Position numbers and translations under genes: made by a program
The notes under the pieces: model-generated
The model's input: the letters and a program-made list of their open reading frames with translations, nothing else
Databases searched by the model: none
Told to the model about the DNA's origin: nothing
Shown here: positions 30,729 through 39,728 of the stretch, in pieces
Layout of the letters: every line of letters starts with the position of its first letter
How positions within the stretch are numbered: position 1 is the first letter of the stretch
Source of the DNA: Hortaea werneckii
Lineage: Eukaryota; Ascomycota; Dothideomycetes; Mycosphaerellales; Teratosphaeriaceae
Length of the DNA: 64,000 nucleotides
Direction of reading: 5' to 3'
Assembly (NCBI GenBank): GCA_037044905.1
Contig: JBAOKB010000162.1
Span: 352,388 to 416,387 of the forward strand

Positions 30729-31937
30729 TCATGATTTGAATTGCTGATAGTCGGTAAAACCAGCCCCTTCCCCGTCTCTATCAAGCAGATACTCGAACCG
30801 ACTCTCATTCTGCAGAATGTAATACGGTACGTCCATCAGCCCTTCTACGACTCTATCGACTCTCTCGTAGACCTCTTCAGGTCTTCCGAACAAATCTTTG
30901 CCATTCCTCACCCTTTCCACTATCGTGTCAGGGTCCCTGTTCTTCGGTGTGTTCCAAGGCGTGTGTGAGAAAGATTCCATCTTTGTCTGCATGGCCTTTA
31001 TAGTGGCAAAGCAAGATGAGCAATGCCAGGCAGCATCCCATAAATCTGCTTGGTCCCACCAGGCCCGTAAATGATTGACGAAGAACCAGCCATGAGTGCC
31101 CGCCTCCCCGTTTCGCAGATCTTTTGGCAAAATTGTGCTCTGAAGGCCTCGGTAAGAGGTTGCCTGCGGGTGCGCCCACTGCTCGCCTTTGTGCGACCAT
31201 TGAAAAGAGTAGTAATAGAAGTGACTCCTCAGTGTCAAGCGGTCAGGGAATTCGCATTTCCTGAGGACGAAAAGAGTTTCCGGCTTAGGCACTTCATCAA
31301 TGTCGCTCACAACTAGCACATCTCCCTCGTTGGCTTGTTTTGGCGTCCCTACCAGATCCGGAAAGACCTTGTCGAAAAGGGCGTTGCGGAAGAAGTCCTC
31401 ATGATCCCAGGTCCGTCCACCGACCACTTCAGATCCCGGGTCCTCTACGACGCGGTGGATGATCTTCCTGTGGAATGGCTTGAATCTGTCCCAGTTTTCC
31501 TCGAGGTACACTGGTTTTTTGAGACCGGTGAAGGTAGTCCTCGATTCTACAATGACGAAGAAATCGACGTAAGGGCTGAGGGTGTGCAGCCGGATCTCAA
31601 GCCAGTCAAGCTCGGAGCTCAGCAAGAACAAATCGTACACTTTGCGCCCACCAGTAGTTTCCTTGAATGGGGTAAAGCCGTGGGTGGCGCAGAATCCTGG
31701 GATCTTATCCGGCAGAAGGAGATGCTCTGAAGGGCCCAAAGTCTGTTCCTTGTGAAGGTTGGGATGGAGCACATGCACGGTATTCCGGCGTCTGTAGATA
31801 GATGGCGCGATGAAGGCGGCCACGATCAGCAGCAAGACTATTACCAGTCGGATGGTCCTGAAACGCGGCAGGAGCATATTTGCGGCCACTGCAGATCCGA
31901 GAACGCGGCGGCGGATGGCGATCTGCAGACGGTCCAC
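30729..31937 (-). CDS. Glycosyltransferase family 17 protein
   Basis: The family includes beta-1,4-mannosyl-glycoprotein beta-1,4-N-acetylglucosaminyltransferase, which adds the bisecting GlcNAc in animals; the acceptor of the fungal members is not established. The single exon gives 402 residues. It is a type II membrane protein: a short basic N-terminus (RFRTIR), a membrane anchor near residues 29-47 (LVIVLLLIVAAFIAPSI), then a lumenal domain, so it should act in the Golgi. Family motifs are VYDLFLLSSELDWLEIRLHTL, DFFVIVESRTTFTG, HEDFFRNALF, the acidic VVSDIDEVP (a DxD-like site) and GWHCSS-like WHCSSCF near the end. An alternative start at Met21 would keep the anchor. It is intact and next to an SDR gene on the same strand; the two probably share nothing but location. 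Confidence 0.9.
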   Translation of the reverse strand: MDRLQIAIRRRVLGSAVAANMLLPRFRTIRLVIVLLLIVAAFIAPSIYRRRNTVHVLHPNLHKEQTLGPSEHLLLPDKIPGFCATHGFTPFKETTGGRKVYDLFLLSSELDWLEIRLHTLSPYVDFFVIVESRTTFTGLKKPVYLEENWDRFKPFHRKIIHRVVEDPGSEVVGGRTWDHEDFFRNALFDKVFPDLVGTPKQANEGDVLVVSDIDEVPKPETLFVLRKCEFPDRLTLRSHFYYYSFQWSHKGEQWAHPQATSYRGLQSTILPKDLRNGEAGTHGWFFVNHLRAWWDQADLWDAAWHCSSCFATIKAMQTKMESFSHTPWNTPKNRDPDTIVERVRNGKDLFGRPEEVYERVDRVVEGLMDVPYYILQNESRFEYLLDRDGEGAGFTDYQQFKS

Positions 31938-32452
31938 CTGTCAATCTGCGTCATGCAGATGTCATGAAGCCGGCAACCTCAATGGTTCTCGCAAGAATGG
32001 GAAGATGGTTGCTCATGCGCCATCGTTCAAGAGCATGTCAAAAGAGTAGCGCTCATACCATACGCGACTGCAAGAATGCAAGGAGACGACTGCAGCCGAG
32101 CATGGGAAGAAGTCGCGCTAGGAATTGCTTTGCCTCGGAGACCACGCCGAAAAGCGCTTGGCAAAAATATAAACGGTCGAGCAAGGCATCAACCGCATGT
32201 TGAGAAGAGTGCACTGTCAATATCACATTTCTGCTCTATTGTCTATTGTGCCGGAATCCTCAGAGCATTGCTCACCGAGAAGTGTTCAAGTTGCATCTAC
32301 AATGAGCTAGCACTGCAGGTATTTCTCGTACAAGGATGACGTTGCTGACTGAATTCAGCCATGCTTATGAAAGGAAAATCGACTTGAGATACGTGCGTTT
32401 TATCCATGTCCAAATAACAAACGGCTTACACTAAACATATACATCTTTCCTA
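31938..32452. other. Intergenic region between the GT17 and SDR genes
   Basis: Promoter side of the GT17 gene and 3' side of the SDR gene; no gene supported. Confidence 0.5.
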
Positions 32453-33568
32453 TCATGCCAGCTTCCCTGGTACCACAGGATGCCCGGCACTCAGACCGCC
32501 ATCGACTGCCCAGGCTTGCCCGTTCACATAGCTGGCCTCGTCACTACCCAGGAAGAGTGCAACCCTTGCAACCTCATCTGCTAGGCCGCCTCGCATCAAT
32601 GGATTCAATTGCCCAATCTTCTTCTCCGTGCCGCGAGCACGCGCAGCTTCATACATCAGGCTTGTCATTCCCGTCTCGATGATGCCAGGGCAAACGGCAT
32701 TGCATCTGATGCCGGTGCCAGTAAGCTGGTAACAAGCTGTCTGCATGATACTGATCACAGCCGCTTTCGAAGCGGAATAGTCAGTCGCTCCAGCGTTCGA
32801 CCGCAATCCTGCGACAGAAGCTGTCCCGATGATCGACCCCCCAGGGTACGGTTTCCCCTTGCATGTCTGTAACATCCCACGAGCGCCATGCTTAGTTGCA
32901 AGGAAAACGCTAGGTCTGTTAGCTCTGCGACTCACGAATATAGAGGGGTGTTTATACTCACCCCAGCGCGTTTGTCCTCATAGTCTTCATAAAATCGTCT
33001 GCGGAAGCTTCAAATATCCTCGACGGCAGGTGGGAAATTCCTGCATTTGCGAAGAAGACGTCAAGACGACCATATTTCTCCAAAGCCTCGTTGACAACAC
33101 GTTCGACGTCAGCCTCCTCGCCTGCGTCTATCTGTTGTGCGTGAACTTCGACCTCAGGATACAATGACTTTAGCTCGCGCTTATGAGTCTCCAGATGATC
33201 AGTCTTGTAGTCGCAGATAAAGACTGCCCTGGCTCCATTGCGAGCGTATAAATGTGCGGAAGCTCGTCCAATGCCGAGGGGAGAATTGCAGCCAGTCACA
33301 ATGACAACCTTGCCTTTCACTCTTCTGTAAGTGTGTCAGTTGATAGTCCGCCACACCAGCTTGCAATGTGGAACGCAGTTTCCTGGAGGCGTGTACTGCA
33401 TTGTCTCACTATGAAGCAATTGAGTAAAAATTAAGGCACTCACTGTCCAGAAGAGTCACCTGCTATAGTTGGTATCCTAGGTATGCCTTCGAACTGGCCT
33501 GGGTCCTCCCGGGGCTTCACTAACTGCTCAGAGAGGGCTTGCACACGGGCTTTTGCGGCAGCTGACAT
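32453..33568 (-). CDS. Short-chain dehydrogenase/reductase (classical SDR)
   Basis: An NAD(P)-dependent oxidoreductase of unknown substrate. Three exons on the minus strand: 33568-33444, 33324-32962 and 32909-32453, with introns of 119 and 52 bp opening GTGAGT. Joined they give 314 residues. The nucleotide-binding Gly motif is TGCNSPLGIG (residues 52-61). NAGIS follows, then the structural Asn in RTNALG. The active site is Ser194, Tyr207 and Lys211 (SVAGLRSNAGATDYSASK), with proper spacing. The C-terminal part has CPGIIETGM and SYVNGQAWAVDGG, typical of classical SDRs. Both splice joints restore motifs that no single frame shows (GKVVIVTG follows the first, NALGVFLATKHG spans the second). The last exon read alone begins in intron sequence and would be misannotated. 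Confidence 0.92.
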
Positions 33569-34956
33569 ATTGAATGACTGGACGGGGAATCGTGAAAGAT
33601 GGCGCTGGCGAACTTGAGATTACTTACATGTAGTAGGAGTTATGATGTCCTCGGTGTTTGTTGAATGGTAGGAGATTCTGACGGGGATGCCGAGGTCCAG
33701 CTCAGGTCTGGCGCACGTTCCAACTGGCCTCCAACTCATGCTCGAAGTTCGATAATGGTATTCGAGGGTACTATGTACTTCTTTGCGATACCTGAAAATC
33801 TTACCATGTAGCATGGGCCATTCCAAAACAGCTGGACGCTGTTCTACCTCCGAGAGATTCTCCCTCTCGCGTGTGCCGGTAAGCCCCTAAAGAAGCATAT
33901 AGAAAGTAGAGTAAAGAAGAGAGCGCCGCTATCCCCACGAGGCTCTCCCCCTCTTATTTGGTACCTAGGTAGTAAGGCTGTTCGAGATAGCCAAGTTGAT
34001 CAAGACGAAAAATTCGCTACTGATGAGGAGCGAGTGAGTTCGAACGGTGATGCAGGGCAAAAATCTCGCCGCACCTCAAATGATTCGGGCTCCCCATCTG
34101 GTCGTCCTGTTATGACCCCTCAGAGCGCTGTGGCGCACTCACCACAAGGTTTTCTTGCCGGGGACGCTGCGCTGTCCCAAAGCCAGACCACTGTGGCCGG
34201 GGCGGCCTCCTCACATGCAGCTGCTCCATGTCAAACCCGAGTCAAGGGCTTGACAACATCTTCCGCCAGCAGCAGGGGACGCCGAGCCCGTCTGCTTCTG
34301 CACCTAGCCACAGTGCCTCGAACGTATAGGAATATAAAACGAAGAGAAGGAATTCTCAAATAAGAAAGGGCTCTTCAAACTCGTTCGCCATTCTTGCCAA
34401 CCGGAAATGGCCGCTTTCGGCACGCTCGGAGACATTGAGACGTGCAGCTTTTCGCAGGCGGGCTATGTGGTTGCTGTCAGCTCACACCCTCTCATAATTG
34501 CGACCGCCGTCATCTGACAATGGACTGCTACACGCCGCCAAGATCCCGAGCTGAGACGGATCATGGGTTTGCTCTGGAGACGAGCGACATCTTGTCGCTG
34601 CCCGTGCTTGTATCTGAATGAGATTGCTGATGAACGAGGCAACCCTCCCACGTCCACCGAGCTTCATAGTGTTATTGAAGAAGTGCGGAAGTATTGACGA
34701 GGCGAAGATTGCCGGTTCGCAGTCCGCAGTGATCGTTTGAGGAAGCCTCATCAGACGTCCGCACAGCAGGGAATCGTTGGCTTTCGAAGGTACATCTACA
34801 CGAGCAGCAGCAACAGACTGCTGCGCCTGAGCAAGAAACGGGTCGCTCGTATCTTAGCTTTCTGCGGTAAGCTGGCCACACGTCTTCAGGCCGTGCCTAC
34901 TTCTCGCTGATCTGAACCTCTGGACATTCACACAACGTCGAGCCGCGTTTGAGACA
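33569..34956. other. Intergenic region, 1.4 kb
   Basis: No gene called. A plus-strand frame ending at 34363 is open from about 33970 but has no ATG and is Ser/Gly-rich, so it may be a gene remnant or chance. A TACCTAGGTA palindrome is at 33962-33971, one of four in the window. Confidence 0.45.
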
Positions 34957-35577
34957 ATGCAGAGATCACAGCTCGTCCAACTACGTTATGAAGCTGCTTC
35001 AGGCGATTCTGAGCTTGATCCATCCTCAAAAGTTCCAGCTGCATCGGCACGTCATCTACTGCTGTATTGGCGTTCGACATATCGGGCCTGCGGAACTGAT
35101 TTCAATCGACTATGCGAGGGTCACATTGCTGACGCTGGAGGTTTCGGCCAGTATCCTGCCGGATTAGGTGTCTCGTCCACTTACGACTACGCAACGATCT
35201 ACTGGGAAGACGCCGCGGAGAGGTCATTGAAGCATATGGCGGTCGGGGCGACACACAAAGTGGAGAAGGACAGGCGCGCAGCAATTAAGCAGGAGAAACA
35301 GAGACTTGTCCAAGAAATCGACGAATATGAGACGCGGATGGCAATGGCATTGGTAAATCCGATTGCCAAGTTGGATGAGCAGTTTCCAGGGGACTTGTCT
35401 CCTGAAGTTCTGGCTCTCCACGAGGACGGGCTCGACTCCTACATAGCAGAGATTGAGGGACGACTAGATGACCGTACTGACGGCGATGCAAATTTGGAAG
35501 GAGCTGTCGATTTCTACAAGACCGAGCAGTTGCAGAAGCCCATGGATCGCTGGCTGGAAGCTATGGGGGACGACTAA
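34957..35577 (+). CDS. Orphan protein with a coiled-coil segment, 206 aa
   Basis: I do not recognise it. The single frame of 206 residues has a central helical segment rich in Lys, Glu, Arg and Gln (about 98-125, HKVEKDRRAAIKQEKQRLVQ) likely to form a coiled coil. The N-terminal part has aromatic and Cys residues (LLLYWRSTYRACGTDFNRLC). The C-terminal half is acidic (about 140-190), ending MGDD. There is no signal peptide or membrane helix. It is followed 316 bp later by another orphan on the same strand that also starts with a helical region. Composition resembles neighbouring genes, so I treat it as a likely real but lineage-restricted gene with modest confidence. Confidence 0.5.
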   Translation: MQRSQLVQLRYEAASGDSELDPSSKVPAASARHLLLYWRSTYRACGTDFNRLCEGHIADAGGFGQYPAGLGVSSTYDYATIYWEDAAERSLKHMAVGATHKVEKDRRAAIKQEKQRLVQEIDEYETRMAMALVNPIAKLDEQFPGDLSPEVLALHEDGLDSYIAEIEGRLDDRTDGDANLEGAVDFYKTEQLQKPMDRWLEAMGDD

Positions 35578-35893
35578 CCTACAACATCACGGCCACTCGT
35601 TGCTTTGCTTTCCTTTGCTCCAGCTCCTCGTTCGTAGCTCTCGCACATCTCACTCGACGAGCTGTCGTTCTTTGTAGGTGAGTCTTGTCGTCTCAATTTA
35701 TTGCGAGGAACTTCTTTCCGTCCGCGAGATAGGAAGGGGCTCAAGGACGAGGTGAGGTGATGTGACCCGGCCACGTGCTGACGACCCAGCCTCAGGCAGA
35801 ATTCGACGACCTTCACTTCACGATATGTCCAAAAAAGTACGAGCTCACGTCGCGCGGCCCGCACTCACCACGCACGCTCGCATCGACTTCGCC
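35578..35893. other. Short intergenic region and leader of the coiled-coil orphan
   Basis: An in-frame ATG at 35825 precedes the chosen start, but ATG 35894 has the better context (CGCCATGG). No other feature seen. Confidence 0.4.
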
Positions 35894-36856
35894 ATGGCAG
35901 ACGGTGAAACGGGAGATCGAATCTATGAGAAGATTCTGCTCCTAATCCAGAAGAGTCGCAACGAAAATGCGGCCCTCCGAACAGAAGCAGCGGCCCTCCG
36001 AACTGAAGTAGCGGCCCTCCGAACAGAAAGAAAGGCCCTCCGAACAGAAAGAAAGGCCCTCCGAACAGAGATAGTGTCTTTGCGACGATCCAAGCCTAGT
36101 TCCGCTGCGGACTGCTCGTCAACAGCATCTTCACAGCCTACTAATGGACGCCGCTCGTCTCAGACGGTCTCCTCGTCTCTCAAGAGGCCTTTCACGGAAA
36201 GCTCGCCCGTCTCGCCCATCTCGCACCACGAGGCAACTCGTTCACAGAAGCGCCGTAAGACTGACGAAGTCCGAGCGCCGATCGTGATCTCTAGCGATGA
36301 CGAGCAAGGTAGCTCGGCCGGAAATGCATCTACGACGACATTGCACTCAGGACGAGCTCTTCGCCCGGACGATAACGGCACCGCATCACCGCGTCGTCAT
36401 CTAGGAGAGACGGAACAGGGGGGTCGGACTTCTACTGGCCGTCCTCTCGCGATTCTGGGAAAGTACCTCGACGAGAATGGCTCCGAGGTTGTAACGTCTT
36501 CACTCCCGGCAACAGTGCTCGCTCGTGTACGCGAGGCTGTTGAGTCAATGGACGAGACACATCCGGGATGGGACGAGCACAGTGGCTTTGAAACCAAGTG
36601 TTGGCGATTGGCGCTGACGGGCAGGTTGTCATTCAATTGGGAACTAAGTGACGGGAAGTTTGCAGCTTGCCAGACATGCACAAATCAACGAAAAGCATGT
36701 TGCAGGTACGAAGGGAGGGGAGGTGGGATTCGCGGCCGTCTCATCCTTACGGCCTTGCCACGTTCTCTGCGATCCAACAAGCTACCAGAAGACGACGACT
36801 TCTGGATCAGGGCTGAAGGTGGAATACCGAGGACGGCAGGGCATCTGTGGATTTAA
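35894..36856 (+). CDS. Coiled-coil protein with minisatellite-encoded heptads and Cys motif, 320 aa
   Basis: No function is known to me. Residues 22-60 are five heptads of the form ALRTE(A/V/R/I)(A/K/V), continuing into a Leu-spaced basic segment, which should form a parallel coiled coil like a leucine zipper. The heptads are coded by a 21-bp tandem repeat (35969-36073). A Ser/Thr-rich, basic middle follows (KRRKTDE, APIVISSDDE, a SUMO-interaction-like core). The C-terminal ~110 residues look folded and contain CQTCTNQRKACCR, a CxxC...C pattern common at the C-terminus of lineage-specific ascomycete proteins, then a Leu-rich LILTALPRSLR. A nuclear role is possible but inferred. The alternative start at 35825 adds 23 residues of basic leader. 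Confidence 0.68.
   Translation: MADGETGDRIYEKILLLIQKSRNENAALRTEAAALRTEVAALRTERKALRTERKALRTEIVSLRRSKPSSAADCSSTASSQPTNGRRSSQTVSSSLKRPFTESSPVSPISHHEATRSQKRRKTDEVRAPIVISSDDEQGSSAGNASTTTLHSGRALRPDDNGTASPRRHLGETEQGGRTSTGRPLAILGKYLDENGSEVVTSSLPATVLARVREAVESMDETHPGWDEHSGFETKCWRLALTGRLSFNWELSDGKFAACQTCTNQRKACCRYEGRGGGIRGRLILTALPRSLRSNKLPEDDDFWIRAEGGIPRTAGHLWI
35969..36073 (+). repeat. 21-bp coding minisatellite, five units
   Basis: Units start at 35969, 35990, 36011, 36032 and 36053 and share the core GGCCCTCCGAAC. Twenty-one bases equal one coiled-coil heptad, so gain or loss of a unit keeps frame and lengthens the coil by exactly two helical turns. Confidence 0.95.
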
Positions 36857-37149
36857 TTTTGCGATCGACATGGGGCGAGCAGTGAATGGCTTTTTACGTT
36901 GCTCTTTGTTCTTTGCTTATGCATAGGAGCATGAAACGTAAGGCACAGTGGAACGGTCGATGACTATTTTCATATTTGCTATGATAACACACTCTTGGGT
37001 CTGCTCGTACCACCTCCACCTTGTCGTCCTCGTGATGTTTCACACTGTTATCTCGTGCGTGCTCGTCCCATGCTGTGCTGTCGAGACTCACTAATGATTA
37101 CGCAATCACCATTTCGCCAGCTCAGGTCGTCTCACGGTCACACAGTGAC

Positions 37150-37899
37150 TCAAATCCCAAACAACTTTTCCCTCACCTCCGTCTTGAGCACAGACAGCAC
37201 CTCGTACTTGAAATCTGAAGGGGCGTCTTCGAGCCTATGTTTGTGGCGATGAATGTGGACCGCAAATCTGAAGGCATGAAATCGCGCCAGCTTCTCCGCC
37301 TGACTGCCGTCGCCAATGTAGCAATGAAGCAGCTGGCGAAACCAGCATACATCTTGAGGTCCGTACTCCGACGAATGCTGCACAATAACCTCCAAAGTTT
37401 CTAGCTTGTCATTGGCACTCCTCAGCTTGTCGAACAGTGGCTTGATGCGGTCGATGCTGCTTCTTGTGTAGATGTCGAAGCTGACATGGCGCAGGAGCTG
37501 GATACGTGGGCCGAGTTCGTGTAGGAACTGCATCGCTGCGACGTTGCGAGTGAATAGGAAGCGATTGGCACCATACAGCATCGATTCCCTCTCCTCATGG
37601 ATGGATTTGCTGACGCGCAGGAGGCTGCTCCCTGTGAGGCCGAGCAGGGATTTGTTCTTCGCGGTTGCATTGCGTGACACTTCACCGTCGGCTACGGCCA
37701 GTGAGTAAAGCTTGAAAGGCCCTTTGGCTCCGATAATGCCATTCTGTCGTTGCCTGCGACGGGTGATGAGAACTACGCGAGGGGTGACAAGGTGGTATTC
37801 GTACACCATGTTGCGTAACTCCGGCGGTAGCTTCTCGAACGGGAAGGCCTTGTCCGGTGTCGTGGTGGCGTCTGCAGGCTTCTTCAACTTTCGCGCCAT
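37150..37899 (-). CDS. 2EXR/F-box-like domain protein, 249 aa
   Basis: It belongs to a large ascomycete family of unknown role whose N-terminus resembles an F-box. The start is MARKLKK, then the family signature FPFEKLPPELRNMVYEYHL (about 19-37). After a basic loop (RRRQRQNG) come LLRVSKSIHEERESMLYGANRF and a LLRHVSFDI segment, the usual order in these proteins. The end is helical and basic-acidic mixed. No introns are needed. The upstream side (minus strand) has two CACGTG palindromes 56 bp apart. Partners are unknown; an SCF-type ubiquitin ligase role is a guess from fold resemblance only. Confidence 0.82.
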   Translation of the reverse strand: MARKLKKPADATTTPDKAFPFEKLPPELRNMVYEYHLVTPRVVLITRRRQRQNGIIGAKGPFKLYSLAVADGEVSRNATAKNKSLLGLTGSSLLRVSKSIHEERESMLYGANRFLFTRNVAAMQFLHELGPRIQLLRHVSFDIYTRSSIDRIKPLFDKLRSANDKLETLEVIVQHSSEYGPQDVCWFRQLLHCYIGDGSQAEKLARFHAFRFAVHIHRHKHRLEDAPSDFKYEVLSVLKTEVREKLFGI

Positions 37900-39728
37900 C
37901 CTGGAGGATGGAGGATGAGAATGCTAGTCTTAGTGGATGAGAGGCTAAGTGGATAAAAGAATGCGCAAGGGTTTGAAGTTCGTGCGAAGATCCAAGGCTT
38001 TAAATGAAGCGGAAGTGGGATTTACTCTTTGGGGCTCTGTCGTTCACGTGAAGCCTCAAGTGAAGCCCGAAGTGAAGTAGATGCTGGGTTTGGCGTTATT
38101 CACGTGAAGGCTCGTGTGAAATGAATTCGGGCATGGAAGCAAGCAACAACGTGAAGCCTACATAGACTGCCAAAGATCACGAAAGAGCGACGTTCAGAGT
38201 CGGCGATCTAGGCAGCTAATGAGGTAGATTCCTCCAGCAGCAAGAGTGTACGGTATGTAGGCATACAGATGGACCAAAGAATGCCAGGACTTAGCGAAGG
38301 CTATGATGTGTTTAACGTCCAGCATACAGCAACCTCGTGACTTAAGGAGCAAGCTAGCAGTTTCCGGCCAGCTTGCTGGGCGACGTAGCCATCAGATGGT
38401 TGATAATACGGAAGAGATGTAGATCCATGGGGTCCAAGAGTCTTTTCTGCTGACCGCAGGATGTCGGCAGTGTCTGCCGCTCCGCAGTCGGCAAATTAGA
38501 GACTATTTCTAGCATTTTTTCAATCGGAAACAGGGAAAGATGTGAGATTCATCAGCTGGGCCGATTAAAGATAGGACAGCTGGTATCAGCTCTTTGTCTG
38601 CATTTAGCACGCTGCGTTCGCACGACAACAGATCAGCCGCTCGGACTGCCCTTTAATACAAGCATCCTTTAGTCCAAGTATATGGTACCTATAAGAGACG
38701 AGCTTGGCAGGGCGTGTTCGAAGGAGTGGTGCGGAATGCAGCCTTCGCACCCGGGCTGCACGTCAACAACCGGAGCGCAGGAGCGTTGAGTCTGCGCCTG
38801 GGGTGCGTGCAATCGAGGCAGTGGGGAGATATGTAGCAATCACAACGCTCGTCCGTCTCTGCTCAGCTGTCCCACATTATTCTCGCGAGACACAGATGAG
38901 CGGGTATATCGGGTGACCTTACATTCACGTCTAGCACTGTGCCGGTGTCTAGGGAGCGTCATTTCCATATCCGACTCCGGACAAGAACCACGGTTGAGCA
39001 GTTGAGCAGGGTTCGTGCGCTTGCGGTTGCCGCAAGTTTGGCCGGTCAGGGTGCGGAGTGCGGAGAAGATTCGAAGTCGCCCACGGGCCACACGAGCCAC
39101 GGTAACGGCGACAAACAGCAGGAGTCATACCGGGCGAGCTGAGTGCAACGCGTGAAGTCTACAGCACCATTATCCGACTTTAGAATATTCACTGGGACGA
39201 ACGGAGTCACCGGGTCGAGCACAACTTGGCCGCCCATTTTCTTCTCTCCAACACTCAACCTCTCCCCTTCCCATGACTTCCTGCGACTGATCCCGGCATG
39301 CGATAAACAGCGACAGCAACACAGCAAAAGCGACAGTCACAACCTATTACCTACTACCTAGGTAGGTATCAACTGCTATAGCCTCGACCATACCTCCTCT
39401 GCACACCAAAACACGCGACCGCCAACGGCGGAGGCTACAATACTACCTACACAGTGGGTAATCATCCAGGCGACAGACAATCTGTCTCAATATCTAGGTT
39501 GCCACCTGCATACTAGTACTGTACAGTGCAAAGTGCAGTAGCGCGACGCTTGCCTTGCAGCCTTAACCGCGTCGGCGGACCGCGAGCCCTTAACCCCACC
39601 CGCTCGTAGTAATAATCGCCGCCCGACAGCGGAAGGCGGAAGCTTGTTGCATCACAGTGCGAGAAACATTTCTGACTAGCTGCCTCCACATCTGCACTGC
39701 ACTGCCTGCCTACCCGCCCACGCGAGGA
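37900..39728. other. Divergent intergenic region, 1.8 kb
   Basis: Lies between the 2EXR gene (minus) and PFK-2/FBPase-2 (plus). No gene supported. It holds two CACGTG sites (38045-38050 and 38101-38106) amid repeated GTGAAG words, a TACCTAGGTA palindrome (39355-39364), and a long, TACCTACC-rich leader. A longer start of the downstream gene is possible at 39657. Confidence 0.5.
38041..38106. promoter_or_regulatory. Paired CACGTG E-boxes
   Basis: Two identical TTCACGTGAAG blocks 56 bp apart, ~140-200 bp upstream of the 2EXR start codon. CACGTG is the core bound by bHLH factors of the Cbf1/Pho4 type; binding here is inferred. Confidence 0.4.
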
